From assembly GCA_964352985.1 (NCBI GenBank), contig CAYGUK010000021.1, positions 1 through 47,709 on the forward strand: a DNA stretch of 47,709 nucleotides, in the 5' to 3' direction. Each line of letters starts with the position of its first letter. The stretch's first letter is position 1. Under the pieces are notes generated by a model. The model saw nothing but the letters and a program-made list of their open reading frames with translations. It was not told the DNA's origin and ran no database searches. Both the position numbers and the translations under genes were made by a program. Positions 8,811 to 18,296 of this stretch are shown here, piece by piece. Origin of the DNA: CAYGUK01 sp964352985. GTDB taxonomy: Bacteria; Pseudomonadota; Gammaproteobacteria; JAHCLG01.

Positions 8811-9094
8811 AATGAGGGTCCCTAGTAATCTAAATTACTTAATAGTATAGACAATATGCTTGTTTCTGATTGTTAAAATCAATAAGTTACTATTTATTTA
8901 AGTGTTAGAAAAAATTAGCACCATTCTTATTAATAGTATTTATTGATAAAAGTCCTATATTATATTTTAAACCAAGCGTTTATAATGAATTAAGTATAAA
9001 AGTCATTACGGATATGTAATAAGTCAGTAGGGATAAAAATAATTAACTTGTGCTAAAAAAATAAAAAAAATCACATGTTAAAAGGAGCAACGTT

Positions 9095-12000
9095 ATGTTT
9101 GGCTCAACCCACACCCCACAATCGCTCGTCACCACAGTTTGGCAACAACGATTCAAATCGCCCTCAGAATTAGTCTCTTCATCTACCGGTTATATTGGGA
9201 CGGAACAAGTCGTATTATCAGGTTATCGATTACCTATTCGTTTTAAACGGAATGATATTATTAGTGAGTTAAAACGTAAATGGGCTGCATTGCAAGATAA
9301 ATCAGATGAGGGAATAAAGGCATTTTTTTGGGATTTCTTTGAAAAATATTTCCGTGCTTTTTTTGAAATGAAATTTTCTTCTACAAAACAGTCTACACTT
9401 TTGGATTCAGAATTAAAAAGAATTCGTTCCATCTTAAGTTCAGATTTTATTAATCGATTTATTTATGTACTAACAAATGATACCAATTTAATGCTGATTA
9501 GAACTGGTCAGGTAGGAGGCATTGAAATATTTGATGAATGCATTGCTGAAAAAGTGCGTGAACAATGGCGAGAAGAATTAGATGTGTTCAGGTTTACATT
9601 TCAACACCTGATGCAAACAGAATTAAATGGAAATCCTGATGTCTTAGTTGAAGGGCAACGTTTTATTTCTCATTTGTATCAGGCAAGTTTGCAACAAATT
9701 AATCAAGAACATTATGAACTAAGAGCAGAATTACTGGACTCTGTATTTTTAGGAAATACAAATGGAATATTTCAGCAACGTCCAATCATAAAAAATTTAA
9801 TCTATAGTTTACCATTAGCTGATTTAGATAGGCTTTACTCTGAATGTTTATTGGCTTCAGCAAAAAATAAAGAATTATCACTTGCTGATTTTTCACCAAC
9901 TATCGATGATCATTATATTAAAATCATCAATGATGCTGAAAATAGAGCAGCCTTTATCGAATTAATGGGAAATCCAAAAATATATTTTTTGATAAAAATA
10001 TTAAAAAATCCACTTGACCTACAATTAATTGAAATGGCTTGTAAAGCTAATCCAGACTCAAAAGAACTAGCAGAAATAAAAAAGGCGTTATTTAATTATC
10101 AGGCCAAAATCATGCTCTTAGAAAAAAGAGTGAAAAAATATCGTTCAAAATTTGAAGCAGATTCTGGCGAATGGAAAGGTTCAACGACAGCGAATATTGA
10201 CTTACCAAAATCACATCCTATGAATAAAGCGTTTGTTCGTAATCATAAACGTGCGAAAGAAATATTATGTGACTTTACCAATGAAATGTGTCAAATAACT
10301 GAAATTTCTGCAAAAGAATTAGATTTACAGGCTCACGTTCTTAGAAGTTTAGGGCGAGAAGCCACCGTTAATATTTGGTATGATGAAGTAGCAAAAAAAT
10401 ACTGCTTTATTGTTTATGAGCCAGCCGGGCGATATACCAAAGAACAAGCGGCACACTTGGGGTTAAGTGACGAGCAAGTTTACCGTGATCACGCATTAAC
10501 GAGTCATAATAAAAAAGATAATGTGCAGGGATTATCAAGTTTTGTCCATGTTATCTCAGGGACGATTGATGATTCCGCTGATGAACAGTCACCTGTTGTA
10601 AAAATTCATTATGATTCTTTTTCAGGACCAAGTGGTGGTCGGATCCCTTATGAAGATTTAAAGAAAATTAAAAGCAATCCTTTTCTGGCGATTGAGCTTG
10701 CAGCTACGGCCATGCGGACTCAACGTGAAATGGTACAAGCAATTCTGCAAAAGCGGTTGAATGCGTTATCAAATGAAAATTTAATTGATCAATTACAAAA
10801 ATTATGGGATGAAAGAGTTGATAAACCGTTTACTATGCCTCTGCCTACTGATCGAAATCAATTAATGGAGCTCTATGTCGAACACTATTTACCCGACCAT
10901 CCTCCTGAGTTAGGCGAAGCGTTCATGCATGTGGTGACACCCGGTCAATGGTTTTCTAGCAAGGAATTTCAAAAAGAACAGTTTGAATATACATTAGGTG
11001 TTTTAGATTTATTTAATGGAAGAGAAGTCACTGGGCTTTCAGTGTGGGATGGAAAAGGCGGAGAAAAAACAGATCTTAGCGTTAAATATAAATCACGCAT
11101 GTCTTGCTATGGCGTGAATTGGTTTAGAAATTCTACGACAGCTCATCAAAATAAACAAAATTGTCGAGCAATGAATGAATTGCATGATGATGTGCAAAGT
11201 TTTCTTGATAAGAATTTTCAAGATTCAGATTTACCTGAGGTTTTTGTTAAAAATTTCAATGCGCTCCGACAATTATTAATGGACTTAAATTCAAAATACG
11301 AAAAGAAGCTAATTGAACTACAAAAATCAATTGATGACAAAAAACAAGCTTTAATTACGACACATACTAAATTAGAAGAATTACTTGGGGAATATAGTCG
11401 ATTATATAAAACTTGGGAATCAAATGGACAACCAAAGTCAGATGTATATTTTGAAGACCTAAATAAAAAAAAGGAGGAAGTTGAAAGGCTTCAGGACGAA
11501 ATTAAAAAAACAAAAAATGACCTTTATAAAGATCATGAAAAACTAAAACAAATTAGACGAGCACAATGGAAAAAAAGTAAGAAAGAAATAAAAAAAATCA
11601 GAAAAGAGTTAATCGCTAATATACAACAATATTTGACGGATAATCCTCAGGATACCGAAGTAAAAGCTAATTTATTAGCTTATTACAACATCCTAGGCAT
11701 CTATGCCGATATCCAAGATTTATACTATGAATCTGGCTGGAAAAAAACACTATTTGGCAAATCAAAAAATTTCCGCATGCAAAGTCTTATTCAAAATTTA
11801 TATAGTCTTTTGGATTTTGATACTACTTTAACTTGTAAAAGTAATAACGATAGAGCAAAGAAACTTTTACAAGCCATGTTGAGTAATAGGTTTACTCTTG
11901 AGTTAAGTGATGAGGGGTTGTATCTTGGTAAATGTTATGGTGATAAAGAATGGAATCGTCATAGCAAAAAAGTCGCGCATGGTCCGATGCGAGAACATCA

Positions 12001-12643
12001 TATCGATAATTGTGGTATAGGTGGGGGTAAATTTGATAGTCATAACTCAGGACCTGAATCATTGATGTGGGCCTATTCAGCAGAGATGGCAAAACTTGAT
12101 AAAATGAAAAATAGCACAGGGTTTTTCAAACGTAAAAAAATAAAAGCGCAAGTAAAAAAAGATTTAGTGGAAGAAGTTGGTGCGATAGAACAATCTTGTT
12201 CTTCAACTGTGGAAGTTCAAACACGCGCTAGAGCAATCACTTTACCAAACATACATGCTGATGAAGGAACGAAAGATCATGTGGTTGTAGCAGATCCAGT
12301 GGCCTTAACTTGTTCGCTAGAGCAAGTTAAAAGTGAACCGGAAATGAAAAAAGAGGCTGAAGAATCTCAATTAGTTCCGCCAGTTAAGCATACTCAAGTA
12401 GGCGCAAAAGTGAGACCCCTTCGCGCAATGTCTTCAGATACCATAATCCTGAAACGATTAAAACAAACCCCGACGCTAAGCCAAGATGAATCTACATTTC
12501 AATTAACTCGAGAGCACTATCAAATTGGTTTATCGTTTTTACAAATTTTAATGCGAAATCAAAATCCAATGCTTTGCAGTGTAGCAGCCCAAGGAAATTC
12601 GTCTGCTCCCGTCGAGTTTGCTCAGCCTCTTCTTGTACCTTAA
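9095..12643 (+). CDS. Large orphan protein, 1182 aa
   Basis: Not recognised. No signal peptide or clear membrane helix is seen. A long Lys/Glu coiled coil spans about residues 731-840. Before it is a Gly/Asn/Cys-rich segment at about 651-698 (WDGKGG, MSCYGVNWFRNST). After it is a His/Gly-rich segment at about 961-1004 (REHHIDNCGIGGGKFDSH). The last 150 residues look disordered, with clustered Glu and Lys, and end VEFAQPLLVP. AAGGAG precedes the ATG. The size, the coiled coil, the lack of export signal and the single-gene setting among accessory genes resemble type IVB effectors of Legionellales, but this is a resemblance only. It could also be a large phage-defence or structural protein. Confidence 0.75.
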   Translation: MFGSTHTPQSLVTTVWQQRFKSPSELVSSSTGYIGTEQVVLSGYRLPIRFKRNDIISELKRKWAALQDKSDEGIKAFFWDFFEKYFRAFFEMKFSSTKQSTLLDSELKRIRSILSSDFINRFIYVLTNDTNLMLIRTGQVGGIEIFDECIAEKVREQWREELDVFRFTFQHLMQTELNGNPDVLVEGQRFISHLYQASLQQINQEHYELRAELLDSVFLGNTNGIFQQRPIIKNLIYSLPLADLDRLYSECLLASAKNKELSLADFSPTIDDHYIKIINDAENRAAFIELMGNPKIYFLIKILKNPLDLQLIEMACKANPDSKELAEIKKALFNYQAKIMLLEKRVKKYRSKFEADSGEWKGSTTANIDLPKSHPMNKAFVRNHKRAKEILCDFTNEMCQITEISAKELDLQAHVLRSLGREATVNIWYDEVAKKYCFIVYEPAGRYTKEQAAHLGLSDEQVYRDHALTSHNKKDNVQGLSSFVHVISGTIDDSADEQSPVVKIHYDSFSGPSGGRIPYEDLKKIKSNPFLAIELAATAMRTQREMVQAILQKRLNALSNENLIDQLQKLWDERVDKPFTMPLPTDRNQLMELYVEHYLPDHPPELGEAFMHVVTPGQWFSSKEFQKEQFEYTLGVLDLFNGREVTGLSVWDGKGGEKTDLSVKYKSRMSCYGVNWFRNSTTAHQNKQNCRAMNELHDDVQSFLDKNFQDSDLPEVFVKNFNALRQLLMDLNSKYEKKLIELQKSIDDKKQALITTHTKLEELLGEYSRLYKTWESNGQPKSDVYFEDLNKKKEEVERLQDEIKKTKNDLYKDHEKLKQIRRAQWKKSKKEIKKIRKELIANIQQYLTDNPQDTEVKANLLAYYNILGIYADIQDLYYESGWKKTLFGKSKNFRMQSLIQNLYSLLDFDTTLTCKSNNDRAKKLLQAMLSNRFTLELSDEGLYLGKCYGDKEWNRHSKKVAHGPMREHHIDNCGIGGGKFDSHNSGPESLMWAYSAEMAKLDKMKNSTGFFKRKKIKAQVKKDLVEEVGAIEQSCSSTVEVQTRARAITLPNIHADEGTKDHVVVADPVALTCSLEQVKSEPEMKKEAEESQLVPPVKHTQVGAKVRPLRAMSSDTIILKRLKQTPTLSQDESTFQLTREHYQIGLSFLQILMRNQNPMLCSVAAQGNSSAPVEFAQPLLVP

Positions 12644-12705
12644 AAATATATATAACTGCATCCCAATTCAAAAATCGCCAAACCCTGGGATCCAAAAACT
12701 AACCA

Positions 12706-12714
12706 TGCTAAAAT
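12706..12714 (+). promoter_or_regulatory. Extended -10 promoter of the moxR-bat operon
   Basis: TGCTAAAAT fits an extended -10 element (TGn plus TAAAAT). No good -35 is visible. Transcription would start near 12721, which places an ATG at 12713 inside the promoter and favours the ATG at 12749 as the moxR start. Confidence 0.45.
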
Positions 12715-12748
12715 GCCCCAATTTTGTAGAGCTTGGTGGACATTAACT

Positions 12749-13744
12749 ATGGAACAGTCAAACGTATTATCATTGTCGTCACATTATCAAACATTCAAAC
12801 AATTATCGGAACATTTAAATCAACGTATCATCGGTCAAAATTTATTAAACGAACGTTTGCTCATTGCCTTAATTGCTGATGGTCACTTATTAGTGGAAGG
12901 TGCGCCAGGTTTAGCGAAAACACGCGCAATTAAAGAATTAGCACATTGCATTGAAGCCAATTTTCATCGCATTCAATTCACACCCGATTTATTGCCTGCC
13001 GATTTAACGGGAACAGAAGTTTATCGTCCACAAGATGGATCCTTTGCCTTTAAACAAGGCCCTATTTTTCATCATGTTTTATTAGCAGATGAAATTAATC
13101 GTGCACCAGCGAAAGTGCAATCAGCATTATTAGAAGCGATGGCTGAAAGACAAGTCACAGTAGGCAGTGTCACTTATGCGTTACCTGAATTATTTCTCGT
13201 GATGGCAACGCAAAATCCCATCGAACAAGAAGGCACCTATCCTTTACCTGAAGCGCAATTAGATCGTTTTCTCATGTATGTGAAAATTTCTTATCCTAAA
13301 GCGCAAGATGAACATAAAATTTTGGAACTCAATCGTGCTGAAGCAATTAATCAATATGAACATCGATCAAATCAAACACCAAAAGTTTCACAAGAATTAA
13401 TTTTGAAAGTCCGTGAAGAAATTTTGCAATTACATCTTAGTAAAGCTTTGCAAGAATATATCGTGCAATTAGTTGTCGCCACACGAAATCCTGCAGCTTA
13501 TGGAACTCAATTAACAAAATGGGTGAGATTTGGTGCGTCACCGCGTGCTACCTTAGCACTTGATCGTTGTGCGAGAGCACATGCTTGGTTAAATGGTCGC
13601 GATTATGTTTCGCCTGAAGATATTCATGCTATTGCTCATGACGTATTACGTCATCGTATTATTTTATCCTATGAAGCAGAAGCAGAAGGGGTGGACAGTG
13701 ATTTATTTATCACCGCACTACTTGATCGAGTTGCCGTACCTTAA
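12749..13744 (+). CDS. moxR: MoxR-family AAA+ ATPase
   Basis: A 331-residue AAA+ chaperone-like ATPase, first gene of a MoxR/Bat operon. Walker A GAPGLAKT is at 51-58, Walker B LADEINR at 112-118, and the characteristic segment ATQNPIEQEGTYPLPEAQLDRF follows. In this family, MoxR proteins act with von Willebrand factor A (vWA) proteins, probably in maturation of envelope or metal-containing complexes. The frame is open 12 codons further upstream to 12713, but the family alignment, GGTGGA before the ATG at 12749 and the promoter position favour this start. The DUF58 gene follows 25 bases downstream. Confidence 0.93.
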   Translation: MEQSNVLSLSSHYQTFKQLSEHLNQRIIGQNLLNERLLIALIADGHLLVEGAPGLAKTRAIKELAHCIEANFHRIQFTPDLLPADLTGTEVYRPQDGSFAFKQGPIFHHVLLADEINRAPAKVQSALLEAMAERQVTVGSVTYALPELFLVMATQNPIEQEGTYPLPEAQLDRFLMYVKISYPKAQDEHKILELNRAEAINQYEHRSNQTPKVSQELILKVREEILQLHLSKALQEYIVQLVVATRNPAAYGTQLTKWVRFGASPRATLALDRCARAHAWLNGRDYVSPEDIHAIAHDVLRHRIILSYEAEAEGVDSDLFITALLDRVAVP

Positions 13745-13769
13745 TCATCTTTAAAATGGAATTAAGGTT

Positions 13770-14720
13770 ATGACGAAACTTGAAATAGAACAGCAGCCAA
13801 CGCAACAAGGGATTAGTGTTTCTCTCAATCAATTACTCGCTTTACGCCAAGCAGCCGCGCAAATCAATTTATCGAGCTTATCAAAATCACAAGCTGTGTT
13901 ATCTGGTGCGCAAACATCACGTTTACGCGGGCGCGGTATTGATTTTGCTGAAGTGAGAATTTATGAACCCGGTGATGATATTCGTCACATGGATTGGCGA
14001 GTCACCGCGCGTACGGGAAAACCTCACACCAAAGTGTTCCAAGAAGAACGCGAACGCCCAATTTTTATCGTTGTTGATTATGGGCCATCCATGTTTTTTG
14101 GCACTAAGCAATGTTATAAATCTGTTGTTGCGGCAAAAGTTGCAAGTTTACTTGCATTTGCGGGAATCAATAATGGTGATCGCATTGGTGGATTAATTTT
14201 TTGTGGGAAACAATATCACGAATGTCGCCCACAAAGTGGCATGCGTGGCGTGTTATCTTTATTAAAACAATTAATCAATAAAGAGGTTCCTGACACAGAT
14301 AAAATTGATGATGGCGCATTAGCCTCTGCCATTAAACGAATTCGACGCGTGGCAAGACCGGGAAGTTTAATTTTTATTTTAAGTGATTTTTTAAGTTTAG
14401 ATCGAGAAGCCGAGCGGCATTTGAGTCATCTTAATCAACATAATGATATTGTTGCGGGTTTAATTTATGATCCACTAGAAAAAGATCCACCACCGGCTGA
14501 TCGATATTCAATAAGTGATGGCGAAATGTTTAGCGTATTAGATACCACCGCTAAAGATTTTTGCAATAGTTATCGCGCTTATTTTCAACAACATCATGAT
14601 CACTTATTAACGATTTGTCGCCAACGTAAAATAACCTTACTCAATATTTCAACCGCACAAGACATGATGAAACTATTTAAACGCTTTGATAAAGTTGATC
14701 AACGTGAGGGTGTGTTATGA
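13770..14720 (+). CDS. DUF58 protein of the MoxR-Bat operon
   Basis: 316 residues. The DUF58 signature is clear: RLRGRGIDFAEVRIYEPGDD followed by IRHMDWRVTART, then IFIVVDYGPSMFFG, a degenerate vWA metal-site motif. DUF58 proteins nearly always lie beside moxR and are thought to be vWA-like partners of it. The protein is soluble. Its last codons overlap the next gene (ATGA at 14717-14720), which indicates translational coupling. Confidence 0.92.
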   Translation: MTKLEIEQQPTQQGISVSLNQLLALRQAAAQINLSSLSKSQAVLSGAQTSRLRGRGIDFAEVRIYEPGDDIRHMDWRVTARTGKPHTKVFQEERERPIFIVVDYGPSMFFGTKQCYKSVVAAKVASLLAFAGINNGDRIGGLIFCGKQYHECRPQSGMRGVLSLLKQLINKEVPDTDKIDDGALASAIKRIRRVARPGSLIFILSDFLSLDREAERHLSHLNQHNDIVAGLIYDPLEKDPPPADRYSISDGEMFSVLDTTAKDFCNSYRAYFQQHHDHLLTICRQRKITLLNISTAQDMMKLFKRFDKVDQREGVL

Positions 14721-15190
14721 ATGCATCCAACCCATTAAGTCAATTACGTGATATTCATTTGCCGCAACCGATTTCTAATTGGCCACCCGCACCCGGTTGG
14801 TTCATCTTGGCGTTGATTATTTTAGCCTTGTTTGGTTTTATCGCTTATTTAATTATTGCGAGATATAAAAAAACAAGAGCACGGCGGCAAGCGCTCATGC
14901 ATTTAAATAATTTGCAATTGGCTTATACCAATAAACGTCATGCAAAAAGAGCCATAAATGATTTATCAAAATTAATTCGACGTGTTGCTCTCGCTTCTTT
15001 CCCGAGACAAAACGTCGCAGGACTCTATGGTCAAAAATGGTTGGCCTTTTTAGATGAAACAGGTGAAACCACAGCTTTTAGTGATGGTGTCGGAAAATTA
15101 TTAATTAGCGCACCGTATATGAAAAACATTCCCAAGGAATCAGATCAACTTTTTTCCTTGGCGAAAAATTGGATAGAGCGAAACGCATGA
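14717..15190 (+). CDS. DUF4381 membrane protein of the Bat operon
   Basis: 157 residues with one transmembrane helix at about residues 27-48 (WFILALIILALFGFIAYLII) followed by an Arg/Lys-rich cytosolic start and a helical domain (SKLIRRVALASFPRQNVAGLYGQKWLAFLDE), which is the DUF4381 pattern. This protein sits between DUF58 and BatA in proteobacterial MoxR operons. It overlaps both neighbours by 4 bases (ATGA). Confidence 0.88.
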   Translation: MNASNPLSQLRDIHLPQPISNWPPAPGWFILALIILALFGFIAYLIIARYKKTRARRQALMHLNNLQLAYTNKRHAKRAINDLSKLIRRVALASFPRQNVAGLYGQKWLAFLDETGETTAFSDGVGKLLISAPYMKNIPKESDQLFSLAKNWIERNA

Positions 15191-16212
15191 TTGATTTTGC
15201 TAGCCCTTGGCTTTTTTTAGCTTTACCTTTGCCTTATATTTTTCGCAAAGTGATGCCGCCTGCAAATCGTTCACAGAGTGTGGCGTTAAAAGTGCCTTTC
15301 TTTAAAGCGATAAGTAGTTTGGCGAAAATGAGTCAATATAAGCAACGACGTTTTAATGTAAAAATGTTATTTGCCTATATTATTTGGACATTATTAGTGA
15401 TTGCGTTAAGTGGTCCACAATGGTTAGGACAAGCTGTGGCGTTACCGCGTAGCGGTCGTAATATTATGCTTGCGATTGATTTATCACAATCGATGTCATT
15501 GCCTGATTTTACCTTGAAGGGGCAACGTTATGATCGTTTAGCGGTTGTTAAAAAAGTGGCGGGAGAATTTATTGCAAGACGTGAAGGTGATCGAGTTGGT
15601 TTAATTTTATTTGGAACCAAGGCGTATATGCGCACTCCTTTAACGTTTGATTTAGATAACGTCAAACAATCTTTAGAAGATTCCACCATTGGTTTAGCTG
15701 GTGGTATGACAGCCATTGGTGATGCGATTGGTCTTGCTGTTAAACGTTTGCAAGATTATCCAAAAAATTCTCGCGTGTTAATTTTATTAACGGATGGTGC
15801 GAGTAATACGGGGGCGTTGTCACCACATCAAGCGGCAGAATTAGCGGCCAAATTTAATATTAAAATTTATACCATTGGTATCGGTGCGGATCGATTAGTC
15901 GAAGATACTTTTTTTGGTCCTCAAGTGATTAATCCTTCCATGGGATTGGATGAACAAACATTAAAAGACATTGCTAAAATTACACATGGTGAATTTTTTC
16001 GTGCTAAAAATACATCAGCACTAAAAAGCATTTATCAAGAAATTGATCGCCTAGAACCTATCAATAGTGAAAGTGCAACTTATCGACCTATTCATCCTTT
16101 ATATCCTTGGCCTTTGGGTGCGGCATTTATTTTAAGTTTAATGATTTTGCTGAGTAAAATACTGCATTTCAAACAATGGACTTTTCCTAAAAAGGAGGTG
16201 CAACCTTCATGA
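15187..16212 (+). CDS. batA: BatA-type vWA membrane protein
   Basis: 341 residues. An N-terminal membrane anchor is followed by a second helix (LFAYIIWTLLVIALSGP), a vWA domain with an intact metal-site motif DLSQS (98-102) and LLTDGASNTG, and a C-terminal helix (LYPWPLGAAFILSLMILLS). Bat (Bacteroides aerotolerance) proteins are envelope proteins that work with MoxR; their client is not established. A start six codons upstream (15169) is possible, but the ATG at 15187 gives the ATGA overlap used by the other genes of this operon and aligns with the family. Confidence 0.9.
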   Translation: MIDFASPWLFLALPLPYIFRKVMPPANRSQSVALKVPFFKAISSLAKMSQYKQRRFNVKMLFAYIIWTLLVIALSGPQWLGQAVALPRSGRNIMLAIDLSQSMSLPDFTLKGQRYDRLAVVKKVAGEFIARREGDRVGLILFGTKAYMRTPLTFDLDNVKQSLEDSTIGLAGGMTAIGDAIGLAVKRLQDYPKNSRVLILLTDGASNTGALSPHQAAELAAKFNIKIYTIGIGADRLVEDTFFGPQVINPSMGLDEQTLKDIAKITHGEFFRAKNTSALKSIYQEIDRLEPINSESATYRPIHPLYPWPLGAAFILSLMILLSKILHFKQWTFPKKEVQPS

Positions 16213-17228
16213 TAAACGCACTCCTGCATTTTCATTTTATCCGACCATTTTGGTTGTGGGCATTTATACCACTTGTGCTTATATTTTGGTTTTTAATCTT
16301 TCGATCACACACATTAACCAATTGGCAAAAAGTTTGTGATAAACATTTATTACCGCATTTATTAACGACGGGATCAAATGAAAAAACAATTTGGCCACGG
16401 ATATTAGCTTTTGTTGCTTTTTTCTTTGCGATAATAGCGATGGCGGGTCCAACTTGGTCTCGGCAACCGCAAGCGGTTTATCAAGCGTTAAATTCGAAAG
16501 TGATCGTATTAGATATGTCGCAATCGATGGATGCTAGTGATATTGCGCCAACTCGTTTACAGCGGGCTAAATATAAAGTGTTAGATATTTTAAAGCAACT
16601 TAAAGATGCGAGAGTTGGGATGGTGGTTTTTACCAGTGAACCCTTTGTGTTATCACCTTTAACCAAAGATGCTAATACTATTTCATTGCTTGTTCCAACG
16701 CTTAATACTTCAATTATGCCAGTACAAGGTTCTAATATTTCCGCAGCGTTACTCAAAGCTCAGCAATTATTACAGCAAGGCGGGGCAAGTAGTGGTGGAC
16801 AAATCATTTTAATTACCGATTCCAATGTAACGAACCAAGATGTGAGTGTTGCAAGAGATTTAGCAAGTCAAGGCATCACGACTTCTGTATTAGGCATTGG
16901 TTCTGAGCAAGGTGCACCTATCAAAAAAGCAGAGGGTGGTTTCGTGACAGATAATAAGGGTAATATTATTTTACCCCGATTAAATGTAGATGCGTTGAAT
17001 CGATTGGCAGAAGCGGGCAATGGTCGCTATATCAATTTTACCAATGATGATCGAGATGTTGAAAGTTTATTATTGCCAAGCATTAGTGATAGATTTAATC
17101 AACAAGCAAAATTATCAAAGCAAATGACAGATGTTTGGCAAGATCAAGGTCGATGGTTTATTTTAATTAGTTTATTGATTGCGTTATTAGCGTTTAGACG
17201 TGGATTTCTTCTGGAGGTATTACGCTAA
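16209..17228 (+). CDS. batB: BatB-type vWA membrane protein
   Basis: 339 residues with the same architecture as the preceding gene: two N-terminal helices, a vWA domain with DMSQSMDASDIAPTRL (metal-site Asp102, Ser104, Ser106), VVFTSEPFVLSPLT and LITDSN, and a final helix followed by RRGF. A very strong ribosome binding site (AAGGAGGTG) lies about 9 bases upstream inside batA, and the genes overlap by ATGA. The tandem batA-batB pair probably arose by duplication. Confidence 0.9.
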   Translation: MINALLHFHFIRPFWLWAFIPLVLIFWFLIFRSHTLTNWQKVCDKHLLPHLLTTGSNEKTIWPRILAFVAFFFAIIAMAGPTWSRQPQAVYQALNSKVIVLDMSQSMDASDIAPTRLQRAKYKVLDILKQLKDARVGMVVFTSEPFVLSPLTKDANTISLLVPTLNTSIMPVQGSNISAALLKAQQLLQQGGASSGGQIILITDSNVTNQDVSVARDLASQGITTSVLGIGSEQGAPIKKAEGGFVTDNKGNIILPRLNVDALNRLAEAGNGRYINFTNDDRDVESLLLPSISDRFNQQAKLSKQMTDVWQDQGRWFILISLLIALLAFRRGFLLEVLR

Positions 17229-17695
17229 TGAAAACTCTTTCAAGTATCGTCTTAGGCTTTTGTCTCTTATTTTATTTACAAGCAATCTTTGCTTTTAATT
17301 GGATGGATTTGTGGTTACGACCCGATCAACAGGCCGCGGAACTAATGGCAAAAGGCAATCCCAAAAAAGCCGCAAATTTATTTACTAAACCTTCTTGGCA
17401 AGGCGTTGCAAATTATCGAGCAGGTAACTATAAAGCTGCATTTGCAAAATTTGCAGAAAATAAATCATCAAGAGGGTATTACAACCAAGGTAATGCGTTA
17501 GCTTATATGGGAAATTATGATGAAGCGATTAATTCTTATGATAAAGCCTTAGCGTTAAACCCTAGAAATGCAGATGCAAAATTTAATCGTGATTTATTAA
17601 AAAAATTAAAACAACAACAAAAATCATATCAAGAGCCACAAAAACATAGTAATCAAACACAAAATAATAGCCAGAAAAATCAAAAACAACAAACT
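17228..17695 (+). CDS. batC: BatC-like TPR protein, 5' part, cut by assembly gap
   Basis: The first 156 codons of a periplasmic tetratricopeptide protein. A signal peptide or anchor (MKTLSSIVLGFCLLFYLQAIFA) is followed by two TPR-like units at about residues 58-116 (ANYRAGNYKAAFAKF; YYNQGNALAYMGNYDEAINSYDKALALNP). A Gln/Lys/Asn-rich tail then runs into the N gap. The start overlaps the batB stop (TAATG). The reading frame across the gap is meaningless. The 3' end of the same gene is recognisable at 17881-18276, in a different frame relative to the written sequence. Confidence 0.85.
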
Positions 17696-17705
17696 NNNNN
17701 NNNNN
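17696..17705. other. Assembly gap of ten N
   Basis: Ten undetermined bases in the low-complexity Gln/Asn-coding part of the batC-like gene. The true distance is unknown. The gap size is probably nominal, as usual for scaffold joins. Confidence 0.97.
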
Positions 17706-17880
17706 GTGTTGACCTGATGCATTCCGAGGCGGCCTGAGTCCTGTATTGGAGACCGTTACCAGGCTTCACCTGGGCTTTCTCAGCCATGCTGGGTGACGTA
17801 AATTACCATTTTGATCATAAAAATGAACGAAGGAACCCGTAAGAGGTTCCTTCGTTCGGAGGCAGGGAAGCCATGTTGGA
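17706..17880. other. Foreign-looking, hairpin-rich 175-base segment inside batC
   Basis: This stretch is about 51% G+C by hand count, against about one third around it, and none of its frames continues the batC protein (in the frame of the 3' part there is a TGA at 17824). It holds three successive hairpins: CCAGG/CCTGG at 17759-17773, CTCAGC/GCTGGG at 17779-17793, and a perfect 13-bp stem at 17825-17837 and 17845-17857 with a 7-base loop. AGCCATGCTGG and AGCCATGTTGG recur near its middle and end. It could be the end of a mobile or repeated element, a structured RNA, or a misjoined contig end. Confidence 0.6.
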
Positions 17881-18276
17881 TTTAGCCCAACAACAATAAA
17901 GAAAAATCAAAAACAAAAAAGTGCAAATGCCAAATCAAAGCAACAAAATAATCATCAGCAACAACATGGTAATAAACAACAACAAGCATCTGATCAAAAA
18001 CACGATCAACAAGCGCAAAATCATCAATCCCAACAACAACATGAAAATCAGAATAATCAATCTCAATCAACACAGCAAAGCCCCCATTATCAAGCTGAAA
18101 AAAATAAACAAAAAATGCAGGCAAAATCACAACCTAAACCTGAAACAGTTCAACAACAAGAACAACAACTTGCAAGACAGCAATGGTTAAGACGAGTACC
18201 TGATAATCCAGGTGGTTTACTAAAACAAATATTTTTACGAGATTATTTACGACGCCAACAGCAAAAGCAGATGTAA
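17881..18276 (+). CDS. batC: BatC-like protein, 3' part
   Basis: Open frame that ends at TAA 18274-18276. It encodes about 95 residues of Gln/Asn/His/Lys low-complexity sequence followed by the conserved BatC-type C-terminus (QQWLRRVPDNPGGLLKQIFL, then RDYLRR). In relatives this same Pro-Gly-Gly-Leu-Leu segment ends the TPR protein that lies between BatB and BatD. No start codon with a ribosome binding site is seen at its head, so this is the tail of the gene that starts at 17228. If the intervening segment is real, the protein is broken. If it is a misassembly, the gene is intact. Confidence 0.8.
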   Translation, partial: FSPTTIKKNQKQKSANAKSKQQNNHQQQHGNKQQQASDQKHDQQAQNHQSQQQHENQNNQSQSTQQSPHYQAEKNKQKMQAKSQPKPETVQQQEQQLARQQWLRRVPDNPGGLLKQIFLRDYLRRQQQKQM

Positions 18277-18296
18277 TGACTTAAAGGAATGATGTG

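Noticed and set aside
8811..9094. PmrA-type box or strong promoter upstream of the 1182-aa gene
   Set aside because: TATAAT at 8981 has no acceptable -35, and no paired TTAA direct repeat matching the PmrA consensus could be made out.
12660..12691. ATCCCA / TGGGAT inverted repeat before moxR as a terminator
   Set aside because: Only 6 bp with a 20-base loop and no T-run; probably chance.
17690..17737. Reading frame running through the N gap at the batC 5' end
   Set aside because: The continuation past the Ns depends on an arbitrary gap length and reads foreign sequence; only the parts up to 17695 and from 17881 are supported.
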